From: Ensifer adhaerens
GTDB lineage: Bacteria; Pseudomonadota; Alphaproteobacteria; Rhizobiales; Rhizobiaceae
Assembly: GCA_900215285.1 (NCBI GenBank)
Contig: OCMG01000004.1
Coordinates: 2,216,001-2,280,000, forward strand
Direction: 5' to 3'
Length of the DNA stretch: 64,000 nucleotides
Shown piece by piece: positions 27,032 to 35,382 of this stretch. Every line of letters begins with the position of its first letter. Position 1 is the first letter of the stretch. A model generated the notes under the pieces. That model was given only the letters and a program-made list of their open reading frames with translations, was not told the DNA's origin and searched no databases. Both the position numbers and the translations under genes were made by a program.

Positions 27032-27964
27032 TTAGCGATCGCTGACGACAACCCGGTCGCGACCCTCGGCCTTGGCGCGGTAGAGCGCCTTGTCGGCGCG
27101 GGCCAGTGCTGGCGCGAGGTCGCTTTCGCCGGGCCTGACGGGGGCGACGCCGAAGCTTGCGGTGATGCGCATGGGCGCGTCGTCGAAGGTGAATTGCAGA
27201 CGCGAGATGGCGCGGCGCAGGCGCTCCGCCGTCCGGGCGGCGGTTTCGCAGGGGTGTGCGATCGCGACGGCGAATTCCTCGCCGCCCAGGCGGCCGACGA
27301 GGTCGATGTCGCGCAGATTTGCCGTGCAGGCCGCCGTGAGCGAGCGCAGGACCTCATCGCCCGAGGCGTGGCCGAACTGGTCGTTGACCGCCTTGAAGTG
27401 ATCGACATCCAGCATGATGACCGAAACATCCAATCGCTTTTGCCGCGCCAGTTCGCACATCCGCGCGCTTTCGGTGAGGAAATACCGGCGCGTGAGGGCG
27501 CCCGTCAGGGCGTCGCGATGGGCGAATTCGCGCAGTTCGAATTCGCTGGCGGCGAGATGCGCCAGATTTTCCAGCACGCGCAATTCGCGTTCGTTGAAGG
27601 TGCGCGGGGCGTGATCGATGGCGCAGATGGTGCCGATCGGCAGGCCATCCGAGGTGCGAAGAACCACGCCGGCGTAGAAATGCAGGCCCATTTCGGTCAC
27701 CAGCGCATGATTGCGGAATTCCGCATTCTGGGATGTGTCGGGGATGACCGTGGCGACGCCTTCGCGCCAGGCGGCGCGACAGAAGCTATCCTCCAGCCCA
27801 ATCTCGCCGAGATCGAGCCCCTGAATCGAGCGGAATTTCTGCTGGTTACCCTCGATCACCGAGACAGCTGCAATATCGACACCGAATATGTCCCTGACCA
27901 GCATGGTAATCCGGTCAAAAGCCTCGTCTCCATTGCTTTCAGTCTTGGGTGACTGCAATCTCAT
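27032..27964 (-). CDS. GAF-GGDEF diguanylate cyclase
   Basis: The 310-residue protein has a GAF domain at ~15-155 (FGVDIAAVSVIEG, FYAGVVLRTSDGLPIGTICAID) and a GGDEF domain with GGEEF in place of GGDEF, which is an active-site variant used by working cyclases. No RxxD inhibitory site is obvious just ahead of it. It makes the second messenger c-di-GMP from two GTP. ATG 27964 is chosen over the GTG at 27991 because AAAGGA precedes it, although the spacing is short. No membrane segment. Confidence 0.88.
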   Translation of the reverse strand: MRLQSPKTESNGDEAFDRITMLVRDIFGVDIAAVSVIEGNQQKFRSIQGLDLGEIGLEDSFCRAAWREGVATVIPDTSQNAEFRNHALVTEMGLHFYAGVVLRTSDGLPIGTICAIDHAPRTFNERELRVLENLAHLAASEFELREFAHRDALTGALTRRYFLTESARMCELARQKRLDVSVIMLDVDHFKAVNDQFGHASGDEVLRSLTAACTANLRDIDLVGRLGGEEFAVAIAHPCETAARTAERLRRAISRLQFTFDDAPMRITASFGVAPVRPGESDLAPALARADKALYRAKAEGRDRVVVSDR

Positions 27965-28230
27965 GATCCTTTCGTCTTGCCTTATTGTCACGGGAAGCTT
28001 GCGCTAATCTGCCGCAACAGTCTCTTCAAAAGCCTTACGAGCTGTTATCGCGTCCGCCTAGAAATGGGGAAGGGTGGGGCGCAAGCTGCCGCCCGCGCCT
28101 TGCTCAATCGCGTTGAATCAGATCAAGACTCGCCTTGCTTTTTCGGGGCGCAGCATCCCGGCGACCGGTGTTTCACTTCGATCGGAATCTGCGCTAGCCT
28201 AAGCGGACTAAGCTACGTCGGGAGACCATG

Positions 28231-28470
28231 ATGCGGCAGGTGAATGTGCATGCAGCCAAGACGCATCTGTCGCGGCTGATCGAGGAAGTGGAGCATGGCG
28301 AGACCGTCATCCTGGCGCGTGCCGGCAAGCCGGTGGCGAAGATCGTGCCGATCGTGGAAGAGCCATCGGCCGGGCGGATCGGCTTTCTCAAGGGCCACGT
28401 GAAGGGTGCGGACACGCTCGACCGTTCCCGCGATGCGGAGGTTGACGGACTTCTGGGAGGCTTCTTTTGA
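28231..28470 (+). CDS. Phd/YefM-type antitoxin (VapB-like)
   Basis: The 79-residue protein begins MRQVNVHAAKTHLSRLIEEV, the classic prevent-host-death DNA-binding opening, with HGETVILARAGKPVAKIVPI, and a flexible C-terminus ending GLLGGFF that would wrap the toxin. Two adjacent ATGs (28228, 28231) are possible. Its stop overlaps the toxin start (TTGA), a standard toxin-antitoxin arrangement in which the antitoxin also represses the operon. Confidence 0.9.
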   Translation: MRQVNVHAAKTHLSRLIEEVEHGETVILARAGKPVAKIVPIVEEPSAGRIGFLKGHVKGADTLDRSRDAEVDGLLGGFF

Positions 28471-28853
28471 AGATCCTGCTCGACACGCCGGTGCTGGTCT
28501 GGGTCGCCTGTGACAGCGTCGAGCTCGATGACAGGGCGCGGCGGCTGATCCTCGACGAGGGCAATGCGCTCTATTTCAGCGCCGCCAGCATCTGGGAGAT
28601 CGGCTTGAGGGACGCCTCCAGCTTCGACGGGCCGACCATCGATGTGCGAATGCTGCGGCGCGGCCTGCTCGATGCGGGCTATCAGGAAGTGCCACTGCGC
28701 TCCGAGCATGCCATGGCGGTGAACGAGTTTGGCGACCTGCCGGTTGATTCCTTCGCGCGGCTCCTGCTGGCCCAGGCGCGCTATGAAGGGCTGATGCTGA
28801 TGACAGCGAAGCCGGGCCTGATCGCGCATAAGGCGGGCATTTTGCCGATCTAG
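28467..28853 (+). CDS. PIN-domain toxin (VapC-like)
   Basis: The 128-residue protein has the PIN fold of the LDTHxLLW subgroup: LLDTPVLVWVA with the first acidic residue, AASIWEIGLR with the second, and PVDSFARLLLAQA with a third. The usual fourth acidic residue in T-A-D is Lys here (MTAKPGL), and the Asp of DxFDR is Ala. The active-site cluster is therefore incomplete compared with active VapC RNases. It starts at a TTG overlapping the antitoxin stop. Confidence 0.87.
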   Translation: MKILLDTPVLVWVACDSVELDDRARRLILDEGNALYFSAASIWEIGLRDASSFDGPTIDVRMLRRGLLDAGYQEVPLRSEHAMAVNEFGDLPVDSFARLLLAQARYEGLMLMTAKPGLIAHKAGILPI

Positions 28854-29028
28854 GGGCGATCCTGCCATCTGGCAACAGCGCGACCGGCTGGCGCGCCGCG
28901 TCCGCGACGGTGACTGATCGCGAAAAGCTTCAAATTTTCCGGCTCTTGCGGTTGCCTCGCAACTGTCACAGACCTATGTTCCACTGCATCCGCATTATCC
29001 CCGTAATGGACACCAAGGAGAGACCAAG

Positions 29029-29631
29029 ATGGCTTTCGAACTTCCCGCCCTTCCATATGACTACGAAGCGCTCGTGCCCTTCATGTCGAAGGAAACGCTT
29101 GAATATCACCACGACAAGCACCATCAGGCCTATGTGACCAACGGCAACAAGCTGGCGGAAGAAGCCGGCATGGCTGACCTCTCGGTCGAAGAGGTCGTGA
29201 AGAAGTCCTTCGGCACGAATGCCGGTCTCTTCAACAACGCTGCCCAGCACTACAACCACATCCATTTCTGGAAGTGGATGAAGAAGAACGGTGGCGGCAA
29301 GTCGCTTCCGGGCAAGCTGCAGGCTGCCATCGACAGCGACCTCGGCGGCTATGACAAGTTCCGCTCCGATTTCATCGCAGCCGGCACGACGCAGTTCGGT
29401 TCGGGCTGGGCCTGGCTCTCCGTCAAGAACGGCAAGCTCGAAATCTCCAAGACCCCGAACGGCGAGAACCCGCTCGTTCACGGCGCATCGCCGATTCTCG
29501 GCGTCGACGTCTGGGAACACTCCTATTACATCGACTACCGCAACGCGCGTCCGAAGTATCTCGAAGCCTTCGTCGACAGCCTGATCAACTGGGATTACGT
29601 CCTGGAAATGTACGAAGCCGCTGCAAAGTAA
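29029..29631 (+). CDS. sodB: Iron superoxide dismutase
   Basis: The 200-residue protein is Fe/Mn SOD with metal ligands H27, H76, D159 and H163 in EYHHDKHH, HYNHIHFW and DVWEHSYY. Gln72 in FNNAAQ is in the position typical of iron enzymes. It dismutates superoxide to peroxide in the cytoplasm. A strong ribosome site (AGGAGAGACCAAG) precedes ATG 29029 and a terminator follows at 29652-29682. It is a single transcription unit, with the toxin-antitoxin pair ending 175 bases upstream. Confidence 0.96.
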   Translation: MAFELPALPYDYEALVPFMSKETLEYHHDKHHQAYVTNGNKLAEEAGMADLSVEEVVKKSFGTNAGLFNNAAQHYNHIHFWKWMKKNGGGKSLPGKLQAAIDSDLGGYDKFRSDFIAAGTTQFGSGWAWLSVKNGKLEISKTPNGENPLVHGASPILGVDVWEHSYYIDYRNARPKYLEAFVDSLINWDYVLEMYEAAAK

Positions 29632-29651
29632 GGCTTCCGCTGTTTTCCGAG

Positions 29652-29682
29652 AGCCCGCTGCGCCCCGCGCGGCGGGCTTTTT
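29652..29682 (+). terminator. Rho-independent terminator after sodB
   Basis: AGCCCGC (29652-29658) and GCGGGCT (29672-29678) form a 7-bp stem with a GC-rich loop, followed by TTTTC. Confidence 0.85.
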
Positions 29683-29925
29683 CGTGCTTTATGACGATTT
29701 TGTGCCACTTGTTGCAAACAATCGTGACCACAGTGTTCACTTTTTCGCGACGCCAGGATTTGGCCCATAAGCGTTTGTTTTCGTTATCTCCGGCAGAGTC
29801 GTCTCCCCTGCAAAAGCTTTCACGGTCCCAATTTCACCGGATTGTGATTTTGACGTGATGAGGGCGGGATAGTTTTTTGTGTATGTCCCGGTCAGCCCCG
29901 CCGGGGTGAACAATGGAGATTCCTG

Positions 29926-30363
29926 ATGATCAAGAGAACGATTGCTGCAAGCCTGATCTGTCTTGCCGGCGCCACGGCCGTGTTTGCCGCGAGCCAGTTT
30001 GGCGATAAGCGCGAAGCGGACATGAAGAAGATTGGCGGCGCCACCGCGCAGCTCGCCGGCATTGCCAAGGGCGAGAAGCCCTATGACGCGGCCGTCGTGA
30101 AGACCGCTCTGACCACTATCAACACGACCATCAAGGAATTCCCGACGCTCTTCCCGGCCGGCAAGCCGGATGAGGACGGCCACGCCAGCCCGAAAATCTG
30201 GGAGAACATGGCCGGCTTCAAGGGGCATGCCGATGAACTGGCCATGGTCACGGACAAGCTGATCGCCGCTCCGCCGGCCGACCAGAAGGCCGTCGGCGCT
30301 GCGCTCGGCGAAATCGGCAAGGTCTGCTCGGCCTGCCATCAGGATTTCCGCCTGAAGAAGTAA
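29926..30363 (+). CDS. Cytochrome c' / c-556 family protein
   Basis: The 145-residue protein has a signal peptide (MIKRTIAASLICLAGATAVFA, cleavage near ASQF) and a four-helix bundle ending in the single heme site CSACHQDFRLKK close to the C-terminus, the hallmark of class II cytochromes c. These carry electrons or bind NO in the periplasm. The gene lies 80 bases ahead of a membrane-anchored diheme cytochrome gene on the same strand, and the two may work together. Confidence 0.9.
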   Translation: MIKRTIAASLICLAGATAVFAASQFGDKREADMKKIGGATAQLAGIAKGEKPYDAAVVKTALTTINTTIKEFPTLFPAGKPDEDGHASPKIWENMAGFKGHADELAMVTDKLIAAPPADQKAVGAALGEIGKVCSACHQDFRLKK

Positions 30364-30444
30364 GACCTTTCGGGTCCTTTCGGGCGCTTCCTGTCATGGG
30401 GAGCGCCTTTTTCCGTTTCGGGTAGAGCCTCAGGAGATCGAACC

Positions 30445-31359
30445 ATGGCCTCGGCACTCACCAAATCCATCCTGTCGCTGATCGGTCTCGGGATAGTCGG
30501 AGCAGGCGCGTTCTTCTGGATCACACGGCCGCAGCCGCTGCCGGAGAGCGAATTCGCCAATCTCGGACCTGCAGACGTCAAGAATGGCGAGACGATCTTC
30601 TGGGCGGGTGGCTGCGAGAGCTGCCACGCGGCCAAGGGTGCGGAAGGCGATGCCAAACTGATCCTGTCTGGCGGCGCGCCGCTGCCGACACCCTTCGGCA
30701 CGTTCTATCCGCCGAACATCTCGCCCGACGAGAAGGCGGGCATCGGCCACTGGACGCTTGCGCAATTCGCCTCGGCCATGAAGCGCGGCGTGGATGACGA
30801 GGGGCGACATCTTTACCCGTCCTTCCCCTACGCCTCCTATTCGCGAATGAAGGACACGGATCTTCGCGACCTCTTCGCCTTCATGAAGACGCTGCCGAAG
30901 AGCGACAATGTCGCTCCGCCGCATGACCTTTCGTTTCCGTTCAACATGCGCTTCACGCTGGGCGGCTGGAAGCTGCTTTATCTGAACGACAAGCCTCGTG
31001 TGGAGATCGCCAACGCTTCGCCCGAGGTCAAGCGGGGGCAATATCTCGTCGAAGGGCCCGGCCACTGCGGAGAGTGCCATACGCCGCGCGATATCCTCGG
31101 CGGGCTCAAGACGAGTTCCTGGCTTGCCGGAGGGCCGAATCCCGAGGGGCAGGGGAGCATTCCCGATATCACGCCCGGCTCGAAGGATATCGGTTCCTGG
31201 AGCGAAGCCGATATCGCCAACTATCTGGAGACAGGCTTCACGCCGGAATTCGACAGCGTGGGCGGTTCCATGGTGGCCGTGCAGCAGAATATGGCGCATC
31301 TGCCGAAGGCAGATCTTGCGGCGATTGCGGCCTATCTCAAGGCCATTCCCGCCAGGTAA
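30445..31359 (+). CDS. Membrane-anchored diheme cytochrome c
   Basis: The 304-residue protein has one N-terminal membrane helix (~5-26) and two cytochrome c domains with heme sites CESCH (~58-62) and CGECH (~210-214). The layout resembles the cytochrome subunit of membrane alcohol/aldehyde dehydrogenases, but no dehydrogenase partner is next to it. It would pass electrons from a periplasmic donor, possibly the adjacent cytochrome c', to the respiratory chain. A symmetric hairpin follows at 31392-31421. Confidence 0.88.
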   Translation: MASALTKSILSLIGLGIVGAGAFFWITRPQPLPESEFANLGPADVKNGETIFWAGGCESCHAAKGAEGDAKLILSGGAPLPTPFGTFYPPNISPDEKAGIGHWTLAQFASAMKRGVDDEGRHLYPSFPYASYSRMKDTDLRDLFAFMKTLPKSDNVAPPHDLSFPFNMRFTLGGWKLLYLNDKPRVEIANASPEVKRGQYLVEGPGHCGECHTPRDILGGLKTSSWLAGGPNPEGQGSIPDITPGSKDIGSWSEADIANYLETGFTPEFDSVGGSMVAVQQNMAHLPKADLAAIAAYLKAIPAR

Positions 31360-31391
31360 TTCCGTTATCGGATTATTTTGTAATCGAGAAA

Positions 31392-31421
31392 ATTGCCCGC
31401 GCGGAGGCCTGCGCGGGCAAT
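31392..31421. terminator. Bidirectional terminator candidate
   Basis: ATTGCCCGCGC and GCGCGGGCAAT give a perfect 11-bp stem with GGAGGCCT as loop, flanked by A-rich and T-rich bases. It lies between converging genes. Confidence 0.75.
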
Positions 31422-31479
31422 CTTTGTGGGGCCAGTGCAGCGGGCAGGGAACCGTTACGCTGACCTTCCTGTAAACGGT

Positions 31480-31992
31480 TTAAAGACCGGCGCGGAAGCG
31501 CATGCCGGTTGCCGGGTAGGCCTTGAAGTCGAGGCCCTGGTAGTATTTGTAGGCGGCGAAATTGCCGGTGGCGGCACCGAGCGAGAGGAAGTCGCAGGAA
31601 AGCGTGCGGGCATGGGCCTTGGCGCGATCGACCAGATGACGGCCGATGCCTTCGCCGCGATGACCATCCTTGACGAAGAGGTGGTGCAGTTCCATGCCGC
31701 GTTCCCCCTCGGTGGCGCGGTAGACGGGATAGAGGAGGGCATAGCCGATCAGTTCCCCGCCCGTTTCAGCGACGAAGGCGGTCGCGAAGGGCTGGTCGCC
31801 GAAGAGGTCCCGGTCGAGCTTGGCAGCACTGTTCGTCGTCTTGTCGCCGTGATGGGTGGCGAGCGCCTCTATCATGGCGGCGAGCGCGAAGAGGTCCGAT
31901 TTCTGCGCGCGGCGGACGCTGACGCGAGCGGCTTCCGGCGAGGGGGCCAAGGTGGGATCTTCGATGGTGATGGTCTGTTCCAAGTTCAGCAT
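31480..31992 (-). CDS. GNAT N-acetyltransferase behind an attenuator
   Basis: The 170-residue GNAT has the acetyl-CoA P-loop DGHRGEGIGRHLVDRA and the FAAYKYYQGLDFKAY C-terminal block; the SSAT/thialysine-acetyltransferase-like opening VSVRRAQKSDLFALAAMIEALA suggests a small amine or amino-acid substrate. ATG 31992 is used because GAGGAAG precedes it. The upstream leader contains a 16-codon peptide ORF and a terminator, so expression seems governed by attenuation (32030-32172). The substrate is not known. Confidence 0.85.
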   Translation of the reverse strand: MLNLEQTITIEDPTLAPSPEAARVSVRRAQKSDLFALAAMIEALATHHGDKTTNSAAKLDRDLFGDQPFATAFVAETGGELIGYALLYPVYRATEGERGMELHHLFVKDGHRGEGIGRHLVDRAKAHARTLSCDFLSLGAATGNFAAYKYYQGLDFKAYPATGMRFRAGL

Positions 31993-32029
31993 TGCCTTCT
32001 TCCTCATTTTGCCTTCGGAAGAGCCGCTG

Positions 32030-32059
32030 GAAACAACAAGGCCGCCCCGAAGGCGGCCT
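32030..32059 (-). terminator. Attenuator terminator ahead of the GNAT gene
   Basis: On the minus strand A-GGCCGCC-TTCGG-GGCGGCC-T is followed by TGTTGTTT. The 5' arm GGCCGCC can alternatively pair with GGCGGCC (32081-32087), just behind the leader stop codon: a typical antiterminator (2:3) versus terminator (3:4) choice. Confidence 0.7.
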
Positions 32060-32089
32060 CTTGTCGATATGATCGATCGCGGCCGCCGG

Positions 32090-32140
32090 TTAACGGTAGC
32101 CCCAAAAATATACAGCCGTGGTGTGTGCCTGTGTGATCAT
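32090..32140 (-). CDS. Leader peptide MITQAHTTAVYFWGYR
   Basis: A 16-codon ORF with a run of aromatic codons (Tyr-Phe-Trp-Gly-Tyr) just before its stop, then antiterminator and terminator segments. A strong TTGACA -35 (32165-32170 region) precedes it so closely that the transcript would begin almost at the ATG, as in the leaderless trpL mRNA of Sinorhizobium. It should sense charged Tyr/Phe/Trp tRNA through ribosome stalling. It is not the trpL peptide itself. Confidence 0.6.
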   Translation of the reverse strand: MITQAHTTAVYFWGYR

Positions 32141-32141
32141 G

Positions 32142-32171
32142 CGCGGCAACATTCTCCCAAACCGTTTGAAT
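32142..32171 (-). promoter_or_regulatory. Promoter of the leader/GNAT transcript
   Basis: On the minus strand: a perfect TTGACA, 17-base spacer, then AATGTT as a weak -10, with the leader ATG seven bases further. It starts at the 3' end of the MerR gene, so the leader has its own promoter. Confidence 0.55.
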
Positions 32172-32172
32172 G

Positions 32173-32619
32173 TCAAGAGGCCTGCTCGAGAGAATTGTGC
32201 GCATGGCCATGATCGGTGACGCAGAGTGCGTGATCGGCCAGCGTTGCCAGGACATTGCATTCGCCCGCGCGGCCGCCGGCGCATTCGGAGACGATATGCT
32301 CCAGCTCCGCCTCCAGCTTCCTCAGCCGGGCGATCTTGGCCCGCACATCGGCAAGATTATCGGCGGCGATCCGGTCGGCATCGTGGCAAGGGGCATCGGG
32401 CGTGGCCTGCAGGGAGAGCAGATCGCGAATGGCCTCGACGGAAAAGCCCAGATCGCGGGCGTGGCGAATGAAATTCAGCCGGTCGAGATGGGCGCCGACA
32501 TAGCGGCGCTGATTGCCCTCCGTTCGCTCCGGCTCCGGCATCAGGCCGATTTCCTCGTAGTAGCGGATCGTGGGGATTTTGACGCCCGCTATGCGCGACA
32601 GCTTTCCAATCGTCATCAT
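32173..32619 (-). CDS. MerR family transcriptional regulator, metal-sensor-like
   Basis: The 148-residue protein has the MerR opening MTIGKLSRIAGVKIPTIRYYEEIGLMPEP and the antiparallel dimer helix. Cysteines in PCHDADRIAADN and SECAGGRAGECNVL are spaced as in zinc/cadmium-responsive members, and a His-rich tail follows. No efflux pump is adjacent, which is unusual for a metal regulator; its targets may lie elsewhere. Starts at 32619 or 32616 are equivalent. The GNAT leader begins right downstream with its own promoter. Confidence 0.85.
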   Translation of the reverse strand: MMTIGKLSRIAGVKIPTIRYYEEIGLMPEPERTEGNQRRYVGAHLDRLNFIRHARDLGFSVEAIRDLLSLQATPDAPCHDADRIAADNLADVRAKIARLRKLEAELEHIVSECAGGRAGECNVLATLADHALCVTDHGHAHNSLEQAS

Positions 32620-32716
32620 GTCAAAGATCGCTCCTGATCCTCCAGTCTTTAGAGATTTAGGAGCTATGCGACTGTATTCAAGAGGAGACTAGCACGCCGG
32701 TGATCCGCGAGGATGA

Positions 32717-34189
32717 TTACGTGCCGCAGAAGGTGCGCGGCACGATCTCGTGGCTCAGGGGCGCAGCTTGAAAGCGCTCATAGCCCGGCTGTTCCTCGTA
32801 AGGGCGAGCGAGGACGCGGTTCAGCGCCTCGAACAGGGAGAAGTCGCCATCGTCGACTGCGGCGCGGATGGCTTCCTCGATTCTGTGGTTGCGCGGAATG
32901 AAGACCGGGTTGGCCTTTTGCATCAGCGCCTTGCGATCGTCAGGCGAGACGGAATCGCCCTCTATGTAAAGACGCCAGCCGTCAAGCCATAATTGTGCCG
33001 CATCCGGAGCGCTGAATTCTCCCCGCAGTTCCCTGTCGGCCGACGGACCTCCAGCCGCGGCCGTGAGACGGAGGAAGGCGAGGGTGAAATCCGCTTCGCC
33101 TTCCTCCATCAAGGACAGGAAGGACTGGATCAGCTTCAGATCGTCCTCGCGTTCGCGCACCAATCCCAGCTTCGCCCGCATCACGTTGAGCCATTCCGCC
33201 TGGAAGCGCTCGCCATAGGCCTTCAGCGCCGCATTCGCCTTTTCCATCGCCTCTTCCTGCGCGTCACTGAGGAGCGGCAGCAGGCATTCGGCGAGCCGCG
33301 CGAGGTTCCACTGGCCAATACCCGGCTGGTTGGCATAGGCGTAGCGGCCATTGCGGTCGATAGAGGAGAAGGTCTTGGTGGCCGAATAGACGTCCATGAA
33401 GGCGCAAGGGCCATAGTCGATGGTCTCGCCGGACACGGCCATGTTGTCCGTGTTCATCACGCCATGAATGAAGCCGACACCCATCCACTTCGCGATGAGC
33501 GCAGCCTGCCGGGCGGCAATAGTCTCGAAGAGCCGGACATAGCGATCCGTTTCGCCCTCAATCTCCGGATAGTGTCGGGCGATGACGTGATCGGCGAGAA
33601 GCTTGACGCCGTCTTCATCGCCCCGAGCGGCGAAATACTGGAAGGTGCCGACGCGGATATGGCTTGAGGCCACGCGGGCAATCACGCCGCCGGGCTGGGC
33701 CTGCTCGCGATAAACGGCATCGCCCGTGGTGACGGCGGCGAGCGACCGGGTCGTGGGGATGCCGAGCGCATGCATGGCTTCAGAGACGATATATTCGCGA
33801 ATGACCGGGCCCAGCGCCGCGCGGCCATCGCCATTGCGGGAAAAGCGGGTGGGGCCAGAGCCTTTGAGCTGGATATCGACATGGCGGCCATCCGGCGTCG
33901 TCACTTCGCCAAGCAGCATGGCGCGGCCGTCGCCGAGTTGCGGCACGAAATGGCCGAACTGGTGGCCGGCATAGGCCAGCGCCACATTGGCCGCATCATC
34001 CGGCTTCAGATTGCCGGAGAAGAGGGCAGCACCCTCGCGTTTCAGCAGCGCGACATCGAGGCCGAGCTCCTGCGCCAGGGGTTCGTTGAAGGCGAACATA
34101 AAGGGCTCCGACGCACTCGCCGCCGCTGCCGGCGCATAGAAGCGCTCCGGCAGGCGGGTATAGGAATTGTCGAATCCGATCAGCGGCAT
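32717..34189 (-). CDS. selO: SelO family protein AMPylase (YdiU/UPF0061)
   Basis: The 490-residue pseudokinase shows the SelO blocks: FDNSYTRLPERFYA, YAGHQFGHFVPQLGDGRA, DIQLKGSGPTRFSRNGDGRAALG, and the metal-binding region VMNTDNMAVSGETIDYGPCAFMD. It ends in CGT, the redox-active C-terminal cysteine. SelO transfers AMP to Ser/Thr/Tyr of target proteins, including redox enzymes, under oxidative stress. Length is normal. The gene is separated by 71 bases from the upstream transporter gene. Confidence 0.93.
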   Translation of the reverse strand: MPLIGFDNSYTRLPERFYAPAAAASASEPFMFAFNEPLAQELGLDVALLKREGAALFSGNLKPDDAANVALAYAGHQFGHFVPQLGDGRAMLLGEVTTPDGRHVDIQLKGSGPTRFSRNGDGRAALGPVIREYIVSEAMHALGIPTTRSLAAVTTGDAVYREQAQPGGVIARVASSHIRVGTFQYFAARGDEDGVKLLADHVIARHYPEIEGETDRYVRLFETIAARQAALIAKWMGVGFIHGVMNTDNMAVSGETIDYGPCAFMDVYSATKTFSSIDRNGRYAYANQPGIGQWNLARLAECLLPLLSDAQEEAMEKANAALKAYGERFQAEWLNVMRAKLGLVREREDDLKLIQSFLSLMEEGEADFTLAFLRLTAAAGGPSADRELRGEFSAPDAAQLWLDGWRLYIEGDSVSPDDRKALMQKANPVFIPRNHRIEEAIRAAVDDGDFSLFEALNRVLARPYEEQPGYERFQAAPLSHEIVPRTFCGT

Positions 34190-34260
34190 CGCGGCGTCCT
34201 TTCAAATCATGAATCAAGATGGGGCTGCGGGCCTGCCCATGCAAGCTCAATTGACGGATG

Positions 34261-35382
34261 TCACATCTGGACCGGGCGACCGGTGGCTTGGCGGAAGACT
34301 TCGAGCTGGAGCTTAAATTGCACGATGCGGCGCATGGCGGCGCGCCACTGGGCGATCATGGAGAAGTTGTTGATCTGCCAGCGCAATGCCGTGTTCACCT
34401 GATTGAATGCGCCGACAGCCATCATCAGCCCGCCGAACGTCAGCTGGCCGGAGAAATAGGCGGGGGCTGCCGCCAGTACCGGCACGACCAGGCCGCCCCA
34501 GCCGAAGCCGGCGGAGATCCACGTCAGGTTGGTCTGCGAGATGATGATGAGCCGCGTCGAGGCGAGAACATTGGAGAAGATGCGATAGAGATGCCAGCTT
34601 GTGGCATAGACGGACCTGCGGGTGACGGTGTCGGTGCCGCGCGCCGTGTTGGCCTCCACCAGAGCCTTGCGGAATTCAGCCTCGAAGGCCGCGCGGCGGT
34701 TGTTCTGATCGACGAGCTGGCGACCGACGACGGCGCTCAAGAACGTGCCGGCACCGGCATAGATGAGCGCGATCCAGACCATGTAGCCGGGAATGGAGAG
34801 GTGGACGCCGAAGAGTGTGACGGCGAAAGCGCCGGAGATCGACCACAGGATGCCGACGAAGCTCAGGAGCAGGATGGTGGACTGGAAGAGGCCGATGGAG
34901 AGCGACACGGTCCAATCCGCGACATTGAGGGAGTCTTCCTGGATGCGCTGGTCGGGGTTTCGCGCACCCTCGAGCGTCGCCTCCTGCGGCACGGCGCGGC
35001 CGCAGCTGTTCCAGAGGCGCAGGAGATCAACCGCAAGGCCGCGGCGCAGCAGCAGCGTTGCCGTCTGCGTCAGCCAAGCCTGCGCCACGTTGCAGACGAG
35101 GAGCGCGCCGGCAATCAGGACGAAGATTTCAAGCTGGCGGCCGAACTCGGGCAGGTTCCGCTTCTCGATCGAGTCGTAGAAGGGGCCGTTCCAGTTGTTC
35201 AGCAGCACCTGGATATAGGATGTCAGGCAGATGAGGATCACGAGGCCTATGGATAGAATGGTAATGCGCGTCCGGGTGCGCGTGTGGCGGAGCGACCCGA
35301 AAACGGTGCGCATCTGGAAGCGGAACGCATCGGTTTCGCGGGGGCGGGCGTTTGCCGGGCGGATCGGGTCGATCGGTGTCAT
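34261..35382 (-). CDS. ABC_membrane_2/SbmA-BacA-like membrane domain without ATPase
   Basis: The 373-residue product has six membrane helices and the ABCD-type block NPDQRIQEDSLNVAD, with EAEFRKALV and the closing RRIVQFKLQLEVF, the membrane domain of YddA/ABCD-like exporters. In those proteins an ABC ATPase follows directly, but here the frame stops after 14 more residues and selO begins 71 bases on. It may work without ATPase, like proton-driven SbmA/BacA, or be a remnant. ATG 35382 is used; the open frame upstream of it has no homology. Confidence 0.78.
   Translation of the reverse strand: MTPIDPIRPANARPRETDAFRFQMRTVFGSLRHTRTRTRITILSIGLVILICLTSYIQVLLNNWNGPFYDSIEKRNLPEFGRQLEIFVLIAGALLVCNVAQAWLTQTATLLLRRGLAVDLLRLWNSCGRAVPQEATLEGARNPDQRIQEDSLNVADWTVSLSIGLFQSTILLLSFVGILWSISGAFAVTLFGVHLSIPGYMVWIALIYAGAGTFLSAVVGRQLVDQNNRRAAFEAEFRKALVEANTARGTDTVTRRSVYATSWHLYRIFSNVLASTRLIIISQTNLTWISAGFGWGGLVVPVLAAAPAYFSGQLTFGGLMMAVGAFNQVNTALRWQINNFSMIAQWRAAMRRIVQFKLQLEVFRQATGRPVQM

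Noticed and set aside
32030..32140. trpL leader of a tryptophan operon
   Set aside because: Downstream is an acetyltransferase, not trpE, and the peptide has one Trp among Tyr and Phe instead of three Trp in a row.
32173..32619. CueR-type copper regulator
   Set aside because: The cysteine spacing is closer to zinc/cadmium sensors and no copper efflux gene is adjacent. Left as metal-sensor-like MerR.
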